A stretch of DNA of 64,000 nt. Origin: Scytonematopsis contorta HA4267-MV1. Its GTDB lineage: Bacteria; Cyanobacteriota; Cyanobacteriia; Cyanobacteriales; Nostocaceae. This document shows positions 38,261 to 47,765 of this stretch, piece by piece. A program made the translations under genes and the position numbers. A model generated the notes under the pieces. It worked only from the letters and a program-made list of their open reading frames with translations. It was not told the origin of the DNA and did not search any database. Numbering within the stretch: position 1 is the stretch's first letter; each line of letters opens with the position of its first letter. Location: contig JAHHIC010000094.1 of NCBI GenBank assembly GCA_019359035.1, positions 1-64,000 on the forward strand. The letters run 5' to 3'.

Positions 38261-38730
38261 AGCAACGGCACTGTTTGTTGTTAATAGTGACCCAACTTTG
38301 GGTTTTAAATTTTGGATTTTAGATTCATCTAATGATTAAAATAAAGTGGCTCTAGGCGTAACAGGATTGTCTCCATAGTTAAAACTGAGAGTGTTTATCA
38401 AAAAATAAAATCTCAAATCTAAAGTTTAAAATCTCAAATCTGGGAAGCCTTAAGTAACAAGTATGAATGTGAAATCTGGTGTCTAGGCGTCCAATTTAAA
38501 CGAAATTAAGTTAAATTGGTATGACCCGCAGCATAAAACACCTGGTAATTCTTAGAACGTTTAGCGGTAATGGCGTTTTAATTAGCTCCAGGACGGGATA
38601 TAATGTTGTGACCTTGCTTGTCTAGTTGCAGGATAGCAAGGAAGATTTCATCATTGCTGTGAAATGCAGTGAAACAGTAATCCAAACTCCGTATAGTTTT
38701 CGTCCCTACTCCGAAATTTAAAGGTAAAGT
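38261..38730 (+). other. Wide rpsL-rpsG spacer with candidate internal promoter
   Basis: 470 bp without a gene, much wider than usual for this operon. A short CCCAA/TTGGG hairpin at 38290-38303 may attenuate or terminate. A TATAAT hexamer at 38599-38604 could serve as a -10 box for rpsG, but a clear -35 box is lacking. Confidence 0.45.
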
Positions 38731-39201
38731 ATGTCTCGTCGTGGTGTTATTCAAAAGCGCCCAGTGCCGCCTGACTCAGTTTATAACAGCCGCCTGATAA
38801 GTATGATTATTCGGCGGATAATGCGTCATGGCAAAAAGTCGCTGGCTGCGCGGATTGTTTATGAAGCAATGAAAACAATCGAGCAACGGACGGGAAATGA
38901 CCCGTTAGAAACATTTGAAAGAGCGATTCGTAACGCAACGCCTTTGGTAGAAGTCAAAGCGCGTCGTGTCGGTGGTGCTACATACCAAGTACCAATGGAA
39001 GTGCGTACAGACCGAGGAATAAGTCTGGCACTGCGTTGGTTAGTACAATATTCTCGCCAACGTTCAGGTAGAACAATGGCAAATAAATTGGCTAATGAAT
39101 TAATGGATGCTGCCAACGAAACTGGAAGCGCAATTAAGAAGCGGGAAGAAACGCACCGGATGGCAGAAGCGAACAAAGCCTTTGCACATTATCGTTATTA
39201 A
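38731..39201 (+). CDS. rpsG: 30S ribosomal protein S7
   Basis: The 156-residue protein nucleates assembly of the 30S head and lines the E site. The start [20 protein letters not shown] and the conserved segments [37 protein letters not shown] and the C-terminal [15 protein letters not shown] match the family at normal length. It is second in the str operon, with fusA 155 bp downstream. Confidence 0.98.
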   Translation: MSRRGVIQKRPVPPDSVYNSRLISMIIRRIMRHGKKSLAARIVYEAMKTIEQRTGNDPLETFERAIRNATPLVEVKARRVGGATYQVPMEVRTDRGISLALRWLVQYSRQRSGRTMANKLANELMDAANETGSAIKKREETHRMAEANKAFAHYRY

Positions 39202-39344
39202 AGAAGAAAGGAAGAAGGAAGAAATTAGAACTCTCCTTCTTTCTTGCTCCCTCGGAATTCATTAAAAAATTTAGACGGTTTTCCGTAAACGTATTGAAAG
39301 TTAACAAAGAGTAATATACAAGATATTATGAGGCGAAAACTAAT

Positions 39345-39350
39345 AGGAGG
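39345..39350 (+). promoter_or_regulatory. Strong ribosome binding site for fusA
   Basis: AGGAGG precedes the GTG start at 39356 by 5 nt and fixes that unusual start codon. Confidence 0.7.
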
Positions 39351-39355
39351 CAGCT

Positions 39356-41434
39356 GTGGCACGTATTAACCCGCTTGAAAAAGTACGCAATATTGGTATT
39401 GCGGCGCATATAGATGCGGGCAAGACGACAACAACGGAGCGAATTCTTTTTTACTCTGGCATTATTCATAAAATCGGCGAGGTTCATGAGGGAACCGCTG
39501 TTACAGATTGGATGGAACAAGAGCGGGAGCGGGGAATTACAATCACTGCTGCTGCTATTAGTACCAGCTGGAAAGAACATCAAATTAACATTATTGATAC
39601 TCCAGGACACGTGGACTTTACTATCGAAGTAGAGCGTTCCATGCGGGTTTTGGATGGTGTAATTACAGTTTTATGTTCTGTTGGCGGTGTACAGCCTCAG
39701 ACAGAAACAGTATGGCGTCAGGCAGACCGTTATAAAGTGCCTCGCATCGTTTTTGTCAACAAGATGGACCGCACAGGAGCGAGTTTTTATAAAGTTTACG
39801 AACAAGTAACAGACCGTCTCCGGACAAATGCAATTCCAATTCAGCTACCAATTGGTGCTGAAACAGAGTTTAAAGGAATTGTAGACTTGGTGCGGATGGT
39901 GGCATACATCTATAACAACGACCAAGGCACTGATATTGAAGAAACTGAAATACCTGCTGATATGCAGGAACTGGCACAAGAATATCGTCTGAAGCTAGTT
40001 GAAGCGGTATCTGAAACCAGTGACGAGCTGATGAATAAGTACTTCGAGGGTGAAGAACTTACCGAAACAGAAATTCGTACTGCCTTGCGTAAAGGCACAA
40101 TTGCAGGCACAATTGTACCGATGCTTTGCGGGTCTGCCTTCAAAAATAAAGGCGTGCAGTTGATGCTAGATGCGGTAGTTGATTACCTACCTGCACCAAT
40201 TGATGTACCACCGATTCAAGGTACAGTACCCAATGGTGATACCGTCGAGCGTCGTGCTGATGACAACGAACCTCTGGCGGCTCTGGCTTTCAAGATTATG
40301 TCCGACCCCTACGGTCGTTTGACCTTCCTGCGTGTTTATTCTGGCGTCCTTAAAAAGGGCAGTTATGTTTATAACGCTAGCAAAGGCAAGAAAGAACGGA
40401 TTTCCCGTCTAGTTATTTTAAAGGCGGACGACCGTCAAGACGTGGATGAAATGCGAGCGGGTGATTTGGGTGCTGCTCTGGGCTTAAAGGACACCTTGAC
40501 TGGTGACACCATATGTGACGAAAGTGCTCCTATTATCTTAGAATCGCTATTTATTCCAGAGCCTGTAATCTCGGTTGCGGTAGAACCCAAGACCAAGAAC
40601 GATATGGACAAATTGTCCAAGGCTCTACAAGCTCTTTCGGAAGAAGACCCAACCTTCCGTGTCAGTGTAGACCAAGAAACGAACCAAACAGTAATTGCTG
40701 GGATGGGAGAGTTACACCTGGAAATTCTGGTAGACAGAATGTTGCGCGAATTTAAGGTTGAAGCAAACGTGGGTGCCCCTCAGGTAGCTTACCGAGAAAC
40801 AATTCGCAAAGCTGTTAATAGAATTGAAGGTAAATTCATCCGTCAAAGTGGTGGCAAAGGTCAGTATGGTCACGTTGTCATCGATTTAGAGCCAGGAAAA
40901 CCCGGAACCGGCTTTGAGTTCGTCTCCAAAATCGTTGGTGGTACTGTACCTAAAGAGTACATCAATCCAGCAGAAGCAGGGATGAAAGAAAGCTGTGAAT
41001 CTGGTGTTTTAGCTGGATATCCACTAATTGATGTCAAAGCGACACTGGTTGATGGGTCGTATCACGATGTAGACTCTTCAGAAATGGCTTTTAAAATCGC
41101 TGGCTCAATGGCGATGAAAGAGGCTGTGATGAAAGCTTCTCCTGTCCTGTTAGAACCTATGATGAAAGTTGAGGTAGAAGTACCCGAAAATTACCTCGGT
41201 GATGTAATGGGTGACCTTAACTCCCGTCGTGGGCAAATTGAAGGGATGGGTTCTGAGCAAGGTCTTGCCAAAGTAACTGTAAAAGTACCATTGGCAGAAA
41301 TGTTTGGTTACGCCACAGACATTAGGTCAAAGACCCAAGGTCGAGGCATCTTCTCGATGGAGTTTAGCCACTACGATGAAGTGCCTCGCAACGTGGCAGA
41401 AGCTATCATCGCAAAAAGCAAAGGGAACGCATAA
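39356..41434 (+). CDS. fusA: Elongation factor G
   Basis: The 692-residue GTPase drives ribosomal translocation and, with RRF, recycling. GTP-binding motifs are [13 protein letters not shown] (P-loop), RGITITAAA (switch I), DTPGHVDF (switch II) and NKMDRTGA. Domain IV follows with the [11 protein letters not shown] segment. Length is normal for bacterial EF-G. The start is GTG with a strong Shine-Dalgarno. The next gene, tuf, begins 24 bp after the stop. Confidence 0.98.
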   Translation: MARINPLEKVRNIGIAAHIDAGKTTTTERILFYSGIIHKIGEVHEGTAVTDWMEQERERGITITAAAISTSWKEHQINIIDTPGHVDFTIEVERSMRVLDGVITVLCSVGGVQPQTETVWRQADRYKVPRIVFVNKMDRTGASFYKVYEQVTDRLRTNAIPIQLPIGAETEFKGIVDLVRMVAYIYNNDQGTDIEETEIPADMQELAQEYRLKLVEAVSETSDELMNKYFEGEELTETEIRTALRKGTIAGTIVPMLCGSAFKNKGVQLMLDAVVDYLPAPIDVPPIQGTVPNGDTVERRADDNEPLAALAFKIMSDPYGRLTFLRVYSGVLKKGSYVYNASKGKKERISRLVILKADDRQDVDEMRAGDLGAALGLKDTLTGDTICDESAPIILESLFIPEPVISVAVEPKTKNDMDKLSKALQALSEEDPTFRVSVDQETNQTVIAGMGELHLEILVDRMLREFKVEANVGAPQVAYRETIRKAVNRIEGKFIRQSGGKGQYGHVVIDLEPGKPGTGFEFVSKIVGGTVPKEYINPAEAGMKESCESGVLAGYPLIDVKATLVDGSYHDVDSSEMAFKIAGSMAMKEAVMKASPVLLEPMMKVEVEVPENYLGDVMGDLNSRRGQIEGMGSEQGLAKVTVKVPLAEMFGYATDIRSKTQGRGIFSMEFSHYDEVPRNVAEAIIAKSKGNA

Positions 41435-41458
41435 TCTAGTTAAAGGAAATAAGTATTC

Positions 41459-42688
41459 ATGGCACGCGCAAAGTTTGAACGGAATAAACCTCACGTCAAC
41501 ATTGGTACTATTGGACACGTTGACCACGGCAAAACCACTTTAACAGCAGCTATCACAATGACCTTGGCTGCTTCTGGTAATGCCCAAGCAAGAAAGTATG
41601 ACGAAATCGACGCTGCTCCAGAAGAAAAGGCACGGGGTATTACAATCAATACCGCCCACGTAGAGTATGAAACAGCAAATCGTCACTATGCACACGTAGA
41701 TTGTCCTGGTCACGCTGACTACGTGAAGAACATGATTACTGGTGCAGCGCAAATGGATGGTGGTATCCTTGTTGTGTCAGCTGCTGACGGTCCCATGCCC
41801 CAAACCCGCGAACACATTCTGCTAGCGCGTCAGGTTGGTGTACCTAGCCTTGTGGTCTTCTTGAATAAAGAAGACATGGTTGATGACGCAGAATTATTAG
41901 AATTAGTAGAGTTGGAAGTTCGGGAATTGCTTTCTAGCTATGATTTCCCTGGCGATGATATTCCTATTGTTACAGGTTCTGGCTTGCAAGCACTGGAACA
42001 CATGGCTTCTAACCCCAAAACCCAGCGCGGCGAAAATGATTGGGTAGATAAAATCTACAAGTTGATGGACGCTGTAGACTCCTATATTCCCACCCCAGAG
42101 CGTGATGTAGACAAACCCTTCTTGATGGCGGTTGAAGACGTTTTCTCCATTACTGGTCGTGGTACTGTAGCTACCGGACGTATTGAGCGTGGAAAAGTAA
42201 AAATCGGAGATAACGTTGAGTTAGTAGGCATTAGAGATACACGTAGCACAACTGTTACTGGTATTGAAATGTTCAAAAAACAACTCGAAGAAGGTATGGC
42301 TGGCGATAACGCTGGTATCCTTTTACGCGGTATCCAAAAAACCGATGTAGAGCGCGGCATGGTATTAGCAAAGCCCGGTTCTATTACTCCACATACCCAA
42401 TTTGAGGGTGAAGTATACGTTTTGACCGAGAAAGAAGGTGGTCGTAAAACACCATTCTTCAGCGGTTACCGTCCTCAATTCTACGTACGGACAACCGACG
42501 TAACTGGCACAATCAAAGCCTTCACCTCTGACGACGGCAAAAACGTAGAAATGGTTATGCCCGGTGACCGTATTAAAGTAACCGTAGAATTAATCAACGC
42601 GATTGCGATTGAACAAGGTATGCGCTTCGCGATTCGTGAAGGCGGTCGTACAATTGGTGCAGGTGTCGTCGCTAAAATTATTAAGTAA
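41459..42688 (+). CDS. tuf: Elongation factor Tu
   Basis: The 409-residue GTPase delivers aminoacyl-tRNA to the ribosome. Seen are [41 protein letters not shown] and NKEDMVDD, then the two beta-barrel domains ([31 protein letters not shown]). The length of 409 is usual for cyanobacteria. Only one tuf copy is visible in the window. A hairpin lies about 35 bp downstream. Confidence 0.98.
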   Translation: MARAKFERNKPHVNIGTIGHVDHGKTTLTAAITMTLAASGNAQARKYDEIDAAPEEKARGITINTAHVEYETANRHYAHVDCPGHADYVKNMITGAAQMDGGILVVSAADGPMPQTREHILLARQVGVPSLVVFLNKEDMVDDAELLELVELEVRELLSSYDFPGDDIPIVTGSGLQALEHMASNPKTQRGENDWVDKIYKLMDAVDSYIPTPERDVDKPFLMAVEDVFSITGRGTVATGRIERGKVKIGDNVELVGIRDTRSTTVTGIEMFKKQLEEGMAGDNAGILLRGIQKTDVERGMVLAKPGSITPHTQFEGEVYVLTEKEGGRKTPFFSGYRPQFYVRTTDVTGTIKAFTSDDGKNVEMVMPGDRIKVTVELINAIAIEQGMRFAIREGGRTIGAGVVAKIIK

Positions 42689-42721
42689 CGCCTTTATTTG
42701 CACCTTAGCTGAAAAGCTGAA

Positions 42722-42763
42722 AAAAGGAGCAGTGATGGTACAATACATCTCTGCTCTTTTCTT
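42722..42763 (+). terminator. Terminator-like hairpin between tuf and rpsJ
   Basis: GGAGCAGTGATG pairs with CATCTCTGCTC (one mismatch), preceded by an A run and followed by TTTTCTTG. It may limit read-through from tuf into rpsJ, which lies another 160 bp on. Confidence 0.6.
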
Positions 42764-42923
42764 GTCCAAAGGAAGAAAGAAGAAGCAACTCCGAAACGTT
42801 GGTTGTTGTTAGTTGGTAGTTGTTAGTTTTTCAAGATTTATTTTTCAATCAATTTTGCTAACTGCTAACCACCAACCACCAAATTATTTTCTCTAGAAAA
42901 AAACTGAACCAGGAAAATTTAAC

Positions 42924-43241
42924 ATGGCTACTCTACAACAGCAAAAAATTCGCATTCGTTTACAGGCTTTTGACCGTCGCTTACTCGATACATCTTGCGA
43001 GAAGATTGTAGACACCGCAAATCGGACTAACGCTACAGCTATCGGTCCTATTCCTTTACCTACAAAACGTCGTATTTATTGCGTACTGCGTTCACCCCAC
43101 GTTGATAAAGATTCACGTGAACATTTTGAAACCCGTACTCATCGTCGGTTGATTGATATTTACCAACCTTCTTCTAAAACCATTGATGCTCTTATGAAGC
43201 TTGATTTGCCTTCTGGTGTTGATATTGAAGTTAAACTTTAA
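42924..43241 (+). CDS. rpsJ: 30S ribosomal protein S10
   Basis: The 105-residue protein is part of the 30S head and, as NusE, of transcription antitermination complexes. Segments [39 protein letters not shown] and [20 protein letters not shown] are canonical. In cyanobacteria rpsJ typically follows tuf rather than heading the S10 cluster, as here. Heptamer arrays begin 3 bp after the stop. Confidence 0.98.
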   Translation: MATLQQQKIRIRLQAFDRRLLDTSCEKIVDTANRTNATAIGPIPLPTKRRIYCVLRSPHVDKDSREHFETRTHRRLIDIYQPSSKTIDALMKLDLPSGVDIEVKL

Positions 43242-43242
43242 T

Positions 43243-43447
43243 TGTTGACGGTTGACGGTTGACGGTTAACGGTTGACGGTTGACGGTTGACGATTGACGG
43301 TTGACGGTTGACGGTTGACGGTTGACTGGTGACATACAAAGCATTTCCACATTAATTTTGTTGACACTCATCATTCATCAGTCAACAGTCATCGGTCAAC
43401 AGTCAACAGTCATCAGTCAACCGTCATCAGTCAACAGTCAACAGTAA
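43243..43447. repeat. Heptamer arrays after rpsJ
   Basis: About 43243-43330 is an array of TTGACGG units. About 43375-43445 is an array of AACAGTC/ATCAGTC units, roughly the inverse sense. Together they can form a long imperfect stem downstream of the rpsJ stop. Confidence 0.88.
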
Positions 43448-43525
43448 ATGGTAGAATATATACAACGTACGGGCAAAACAGAGGGTCTATACCTTTATAG
43501 TGATTCAATTTATACAAAGGTAAAA

Positions 43526-44167
43526 ATGGCATTTTCTTCACAAATTGCGGTACGCGAACTACCTCTGTTCCCGTTACCCGATGTTGTTTTATTTCCAACT
43601 CGACCACTACCTCTACATATTTTTGAATTTCGCTACCGAATAATGATGAACACTATTTTGGATGGCGATAGACGATTTGGGGTATTGATGGTAGACCCAG
43701 TTAAGGGAACGATTGCGAATGTTGGCTGTTGTGCGGAAATTATTCATTTCCAGCGACTAGCTGATGACCGAATGAAGATTTTAACTCTAGGACAACAAAG
43801 GTTTCGTGTCCTAGAGTATGTTCGTGAAAAGCCTTATCGGGTAGCCTTAGTTGAGTGGATAGAAGATGAACCACCAACGTCCGACTTGAGACCTTTGGCA
43901 ACTGAAGTAGAGCAGCTATTAAAAGATGTAGTGCGTCTGTCAGCTAAGTTGACAGAACAAAATATTGAATTGCCAGAGGATTTACCTGATTTGCCGTTAG
44001 AACTGTCTCACTGGGTCGCAAGCAACCTCTACGGTGTAGCTTCCGAACAGCAGATGTTATTAGAATTACAGGACACCGCAGCTCGTTTGGAAAGGGAAGC
44101 CGAAATTTTAACATCAACTCGTAATCATTTAGCAGCTCGCACTGTTCTCAAAGATACTTTTGAGTAA
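43526..44167 (+). CDS. LON-substrate-binding domain protein (no protease domain)
   Basis: The 213-residue protein contains a stand-alone N-terminal LON domain (PUA-like beta barrel plus helices). Motifs are VRELPLFPLPDVVLFPTRPL, HIFEFRYRIMM, FGVLMVD and VGCCAEI. A helical part ends in LEREAEILTSTRNHLAART. There is no AAA+ or Ser-Lys protease part, so a substrate-binding or adaptor role is inferred. I placed the start at the ATG 43526 (MAFSSQIAVREL, AAAGG 5 nt upstream). The frame extends 26 codons upstream toward the heptamer array without a better start. Confidence 0.85.
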   Translation: MAFSSQIAVRELPLFPLPDVVLFPTRPLPLHIFEFRYRIMMNTILDGDRRFGVLMVDPVKGTIANVGCCAEIIHFQRLADDRMKILTLGQQRFRVLEYVREKPYRVALVEWIEDEPPTSDLRPLATEVEQLLKDVVRLSAKLTEQNIELPEDLPDLPLELSHWVASNLYGVASEQQMLLELQDTAARLEREAEILTSTRNHLAARTVLKDTFE

Positions 44168-44208
44168 AGTTGGCTGGTAATTGGTAATTGGTAATTGGTG
44201 ATTGGTAG
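44168..44208. repeat. Short GGTAATT heptamer run
   Basis: About four TTGGTAA units fill the gap between the convergent LON-domain gene and pheA. Confidence 0.75.
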
Positions 44209-45096
44209 TTAAGAGCTAAGGGCATCAACACCTAAGACGTTGTAGCTGCCAAAAATTCTTAGAATCTCTGTGTGGCTAGCTAATTCCGCTAAAGCTGATT
44301 GCATTTTGGGTGATGATTCTGAAGCTTCTAAATCCATAAAAAACAAATATTCCCCAAGAGAACGCTTTGTTGGACGAGACTCGATTCGACTAAGGTTAAT
44401 ATCTAAATGGGCAAATATCTGTAAAGGTTTAACTAGTGCTCCGGGGATATTGGCAGGTAAGCTAAATCCTAGGGATACGCGACTATTGATTTCTGTCATT
44501 TCTGTTTGTGGTAGCCAGTTAGTAGGTAAAGAATCCTGTGTTACCAACCAAAATTGAGTACAATTTTCTGGATAGTCACTGATACCGTTTGCAATAATAG
44601 GACGGTTATATAGTTGTGCTGCTCTTGCTGATGATATTGCCGCTGCACTAAGGTCTTGTTCTAGTTGATGTAAGGCTTCGGTTGTTGAATTAATCGGAAT
44701 TAATTGTACGTTGGGTAGAAATTTTTCCAGCCATCCCTGACATTGTGCTAAAGCTTGAGGATGGGAATAAACTGTTTTAATTTCCTCTAAATTAGTAGCG
44801 CAGGAAATTAAAGTATGGACTATGGGCATAACCAAAGCCAATTGGATATGTAGATTATCTAGTTGCCATAAAGTATCTAGAGTCATCGTTACACCACCTT
44901 CGATGGAATTTTCCACCGGTACCATAGCTAGCTGAGCTTGCTGTGAGGCTACTGCTTTTAGTGTTTGAGCAATACTAGGATAAGGACATAAAATCGCTTC
45001 TACCCCTGTATTCTTAGCCAGCCAGTTCACGTAAAACAAGGCTGCTTGTTCCGCGTAAGTTCCAGGGGGTCCCAAGTGTGCAATTGATAAGTTCAT
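44209..45096 (-). CDS. pheA: Prephenate dehydratase
   Basis: The 295-residue enzyme decarboxylates and dehydrates prephenate to phenylpyruvate for phenylalanine synthesis. The dehydratase domain starts IAHLGPPGTYAEQAALF and includes VPVENSIEGGV and SAAAISSARAAQLY. A C-terminal ACT regulatory domain carries the ESRPTKRSLGEYLFFMD signature for phenylalanine feedback. The catalytic TRF motif reads TQF (NCTQFWLV), an Arg-to-Gln change encoded by CAA. The threonine is kept, so activity is still likely. The ATG at 45096 matches the family start. Confidence 0.95.
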   Translation of the reverse strand: MNLSIAHLGPPGTYAEQAALFYVNWLAKNTGVEAILCPYPSIAQTLKAVASQQAQLAMVPVENSIEGGVTMTLDTLWQLDNLHIQLALVMPIVHTLISCATNLEEIKTVYSHPQALAQCQGWLEKFLPNVQLIPINSTTEALHQLEQDLSAAAISSARAAQLYNRPIIANGISDYPENCTQFWLVTQDSLPTNWLPQTEMTEINSRVSLGFSLPANIPGALVKPLQIFAHLDINLSRIESRPTKRSLGEYLFFMDLEASESSPKMQSALAELASHTEILRIFGSYNVLGVDALSS

Positions 45097-45169
45097 TTAT
45101 TTTTTAATCTAGTTCACTCCAAATTATAAGATTTTAACTAGCAATCGCAAGCTAGCTAGTGACAATCGA

Positions 45170-45223
45170 AAGGAACCGCACCCCAACGGTGACTCCCCGT
45201 TAAGGGTGGGGTTATCTTGGTTG
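45170..45223. repeat. Decayed REP-like hairpin
   Basis: ACCGCACCCCAACGGTGACT and GGGTGGGGTTATC resemble a degraded copy of the G-rich element seen at 2757 and 61235. Confidence 0.45.
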
Positions 45224-45355
45224 GGATGAACTATAAACTGGGAATGAAAATAGCCGAGTCTGTTTAAAAATTATGCAAAACTATGCAAAATTAATGCAAA
45301 AAAAGATGGAACAGAGATTTTTTATCTACGCAATAATAGGTGATTAATTAATTGA

Positions 45356-46018
45356 TTAATTCCTATTTTGATGATTCAATCCAATAACTGATTGAGTAGA
45401 AGGAAACATTGTCGAAGCACTTTGCACACCATATTTTCTAGTATTTTTTGTTTGAGAATCACTTTCTTGACCAGTTATTAATATTGGGGCAATCTCCGCT
45501 GTTGGCATTTGTTTCCAACTGGTTTGTTCCCTATCGCTTTCTTCTTCACCTACTTTTGCCACTGTATAGTTTGCCATTGTGTAACTTGATGGCTCCATTT
45601 CATATTTCATGGTTGTGTTTGATATGTAGTCATCATCTTCAACCGTTGAATTGAAGTCTTCCAGAAACCATCTTAGTTGCCTTAAAGCGGGATTCGCTGG
45701 TGAAACCTTTAGAGCTTCAATTTCTGAATTCTGTTGAGCTAGTCTGTTTTGTAGATTGGATAAGCGATTTTCTAATTCAGATGTTTTGCGCTTCGACTGT
45801 CCCCATCCAACAATTAAGGCTCCTGTAACTCCGATTCCCAGACTAAAGGCTGCTCCCACACCAGGAGTGACAATATCCTTTAAATCTCCATAAAACACTT
45901 GCTTATTGTCTAATTGGACTTCTACTTGCTCTGAACCTTTAGTCGCTAAAAGCAGCATAAAAGCAGCAAATACGGCTCCAGAAATTACTAGGGTTGGTAC
46001 TATGACCTTTTTAAGCAT
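45356..46018 (-). CDS. Membrane protein with coiled coil, hypothetical
   Basis: The 220-residue protein has two N-terminal membrane helices (VIVPTLVISGAVFAAFMLLL and PGVGAAFSLGIGVTGALIVG). A coiled coil follows (ELENRLSNLQNRLAQQNSEI), and the C-terminal half is low-complexity, rich in S, T and E. I recognise no family. The coiled coil would face the cytoplasm if both helices cross the membrane. The 640-bp upstream region is non-coding. Confidence 0.6.
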   Translation of the reverse strand: MLKKVIVPTLVISGAVFAAFMLLLATKGSEQVEVQLDNKQVFYGDLKDIVTPGVGAAFSLGIGVTGALIVGWGQSKRKTSELENRLSNLQNRLAQQNSEIEALKVSPANPALRQLRWFLEDFNSTVEDDDYISNTTMKYEMEPSSYTMANYTVAKVGEEESDREQTSWKQMPTAEIAPILITGQESDSQTKNTRKYGVQSASTMFPSTQSVIGLNHQNRN

Positions 46019-46658
46019 GAATTACACCTACTTGTTTATATTTCACAGGTAAATCGTTGTTTAAATGACACCCTTGCAAGACCTGTAGCGTTTTCATGAG
46101 TATTTTAGTACTCTAAGTTGTGCTACGGATGCATATAGATTTTATTTACCTTATTAATCCAAAATTAATGATTAGTTTAAGAAATGATTGTATAAATTTA
46201 ATGAACTTTAGCAGAAATATGTAAATTTTTAATCAAGTAAATTATTTTGCCAGATATATTTACTTATTCGACTATTATTTTTTATACACAAATTATGAAC
46301 TTATAACCGTCTATGGGTTAAAAATATGACTAGTAGCTACTAAATATTAAAGAATTCTTTATAAAAGAATAGGGGTATTTTCTAGAGTTTGAATCAAGCT
46401 AGTACTTTAGCAAGCTAAAAATACGGATTTTACCCATTCCATATTCCCACCTCCAAAGTTCAGGGGTGGGATACTGGTAGGGGGTAGTATTTTTACTACA
46501 TTTAGGGCAAAAACTTAAACAAGCTAGGTATCAATTAAGCTATACTTTTGTCACCATTGTTAAAAAAATTGAAAATATCTTTCGATTGGCAATATTTCTA
46601 GTTAAATCTTTCATTTGCTTCTTTCCTCTAAACTCCAAGCATTTATTTCGGAACACAC
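46019..46658. other. Intergenic region with one hairpin
   Basis: AT-rich, no ORF of note. A hairpin TCCCACC/GGTGGGA at 46445-46471 lies downstream of the ArsR-type gene's stop and may terminate it, though it is 190 bp away. Confidence 0.5.
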
Positions 46659-47240
46659 TCAACTATTTTTATTAGCCTTCGCACTTGCAACTCTATACAG
46701 TCCTTCATCAACTTGTATAAGCTCGTGACTAATCAACTCGCGTCGTAAAACACCACAATCTGGGTAGTAGCGCTTGAGAATTTCATTTATAGCCTGTTCT
46801 GGGTAATTAACCCCATGCTCAAATTTATTCGCTAACCACCGGAGAATTACTAGACGCTTTTTGCGACTCGTGGGAATTTCTTTGAGGCGATCGCTTTCGA
46901 GGTAATGGCTTAAGACTTTGTTTTCCCAAGCTTCAGTATCGACATCCTCAACCAGAGAAGCAAGATGACTACTAGTAAATATTTCCTTGCTCAGGTTTTG
47001 CAAAGCTTCGCTATCCAACTGATACAAACGGTTATTACCCTCCGGACGCATCGTAACTAAATTTAACTCTTTGAGCTTGGTCAAATGATGGGAGACCGTA
47101 GGTTCCTTAAGTTGGAGTAGTGCTGCTAATTCTTCAACACTACATTCTTGGGAAGCCAAGATACCCAATATTTTCAATCTACTTTCATCCCCCAAAGCCT
47201 TAAAAAACTTCAACAAAATTTGAAATCGCTCTTTGGTCAT
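46659..47240 (-). CDS. ArsR-type HTH regulator with DUF2087 domain
   Basis: The 193-residue protein begins with a winged-helix ArsR domain (FFKALGDESRLKILGILASQ, then LLQLKEPTVSHHLTKLKEL as recognition helix, and a wing VTMRPEGNNRLYQLD). The C-terminal DUF2087 domain reads KKRLVILRWLANKFEHGVNY, then EQAINEILKRYYPDCGVLRR and ending in the short beta hairpin EGLYRVA. No metal-binding ELCVCDL motif is present, so it is probably not a metal sensor. Its ligand is unknown. Inverted repeats lie just upstream and suggest autoregulation. Confidence 0.9.
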   Translation of the reverse strand: MTKERFQILLKFFKALGDESRLKILGILASQECSVEELAALLQLKEPTVSHHLTKLKELNLVTMRPEGNNRLYQLDSEALQNLSKEIFTSSHLASLVEDVDTEAWENKVLSHYLESDRLKEIPTSRKKRLVILRWLANKFEHGVNYPEQAINEILKRYYPDCGVLRRELISHELIQVDEGLYRVASAKANKNS

Positions 47241-47249
47241 AATTTGTCA

Positions 47250-47305
47250 AATTTGATTCGATGCAAGTCTAATTAGAGCCGTATCAAATTAGAAATGAAT
47301 CGAAT
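47250..47305 (-). promoter_or_regulatory. Nested inverted repeats, candidate operator of the ArsR-type gene
   Basis: AATTTGAT (47250-47257) pairs with ATCAAATT (47283-47290), and ATTCGAT (47256-47262) pairs with ATCGAAT (47299-47305). They lie 10-65 bp upstream of the start codon. Confidence 0.35.
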
Positions 47306-47765
47306 TTTTTATTAGATATCCTCCTCGGACACAGCAAAAATGTCGCGTGGACGTTTTTCGTGAATCAATGTCAATTTTGTTGCTAATGTGTGAGAAAGTT
47401 GAGATTTCTTAAGTAGTTTTTTACATTTTGCTCAATTCTGTTGTGACTTCAGTAATTAAAAAAGCAAAACGGAGTCAGCTAAAAGTAGCGTATGTAAAGG
47501 CTATCAGAGCTAAAACAGGGTAAATAGAACTGAATAATCTCTATAAAGTTGTTTACCAAGGGTATACATTAAAAAAAGTCGGTTCCTAGTTGTCGAATTC
47601 CACTTCCCTCAGCATTTAGCATTATTTCCTAAACAATAGAAGAATTGATTGATAAGTATTTCTAAATATAATCATCAGAAAAACAAACCATTTTTGGTCA
47701 AACTGATTTTTGGGATATTTATACACAAACAAATCCAGATTATGGAAGCCCAATAAACTTGGTCT
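47306..47765. other. Intergenic region, nothing recognised
   Basis: About 460 bp of AT-rich DNA between the ArsR-type gene promoter and the stop of the UPF0182 gene. No ORF or repeat of note. Confidence 0.55.
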
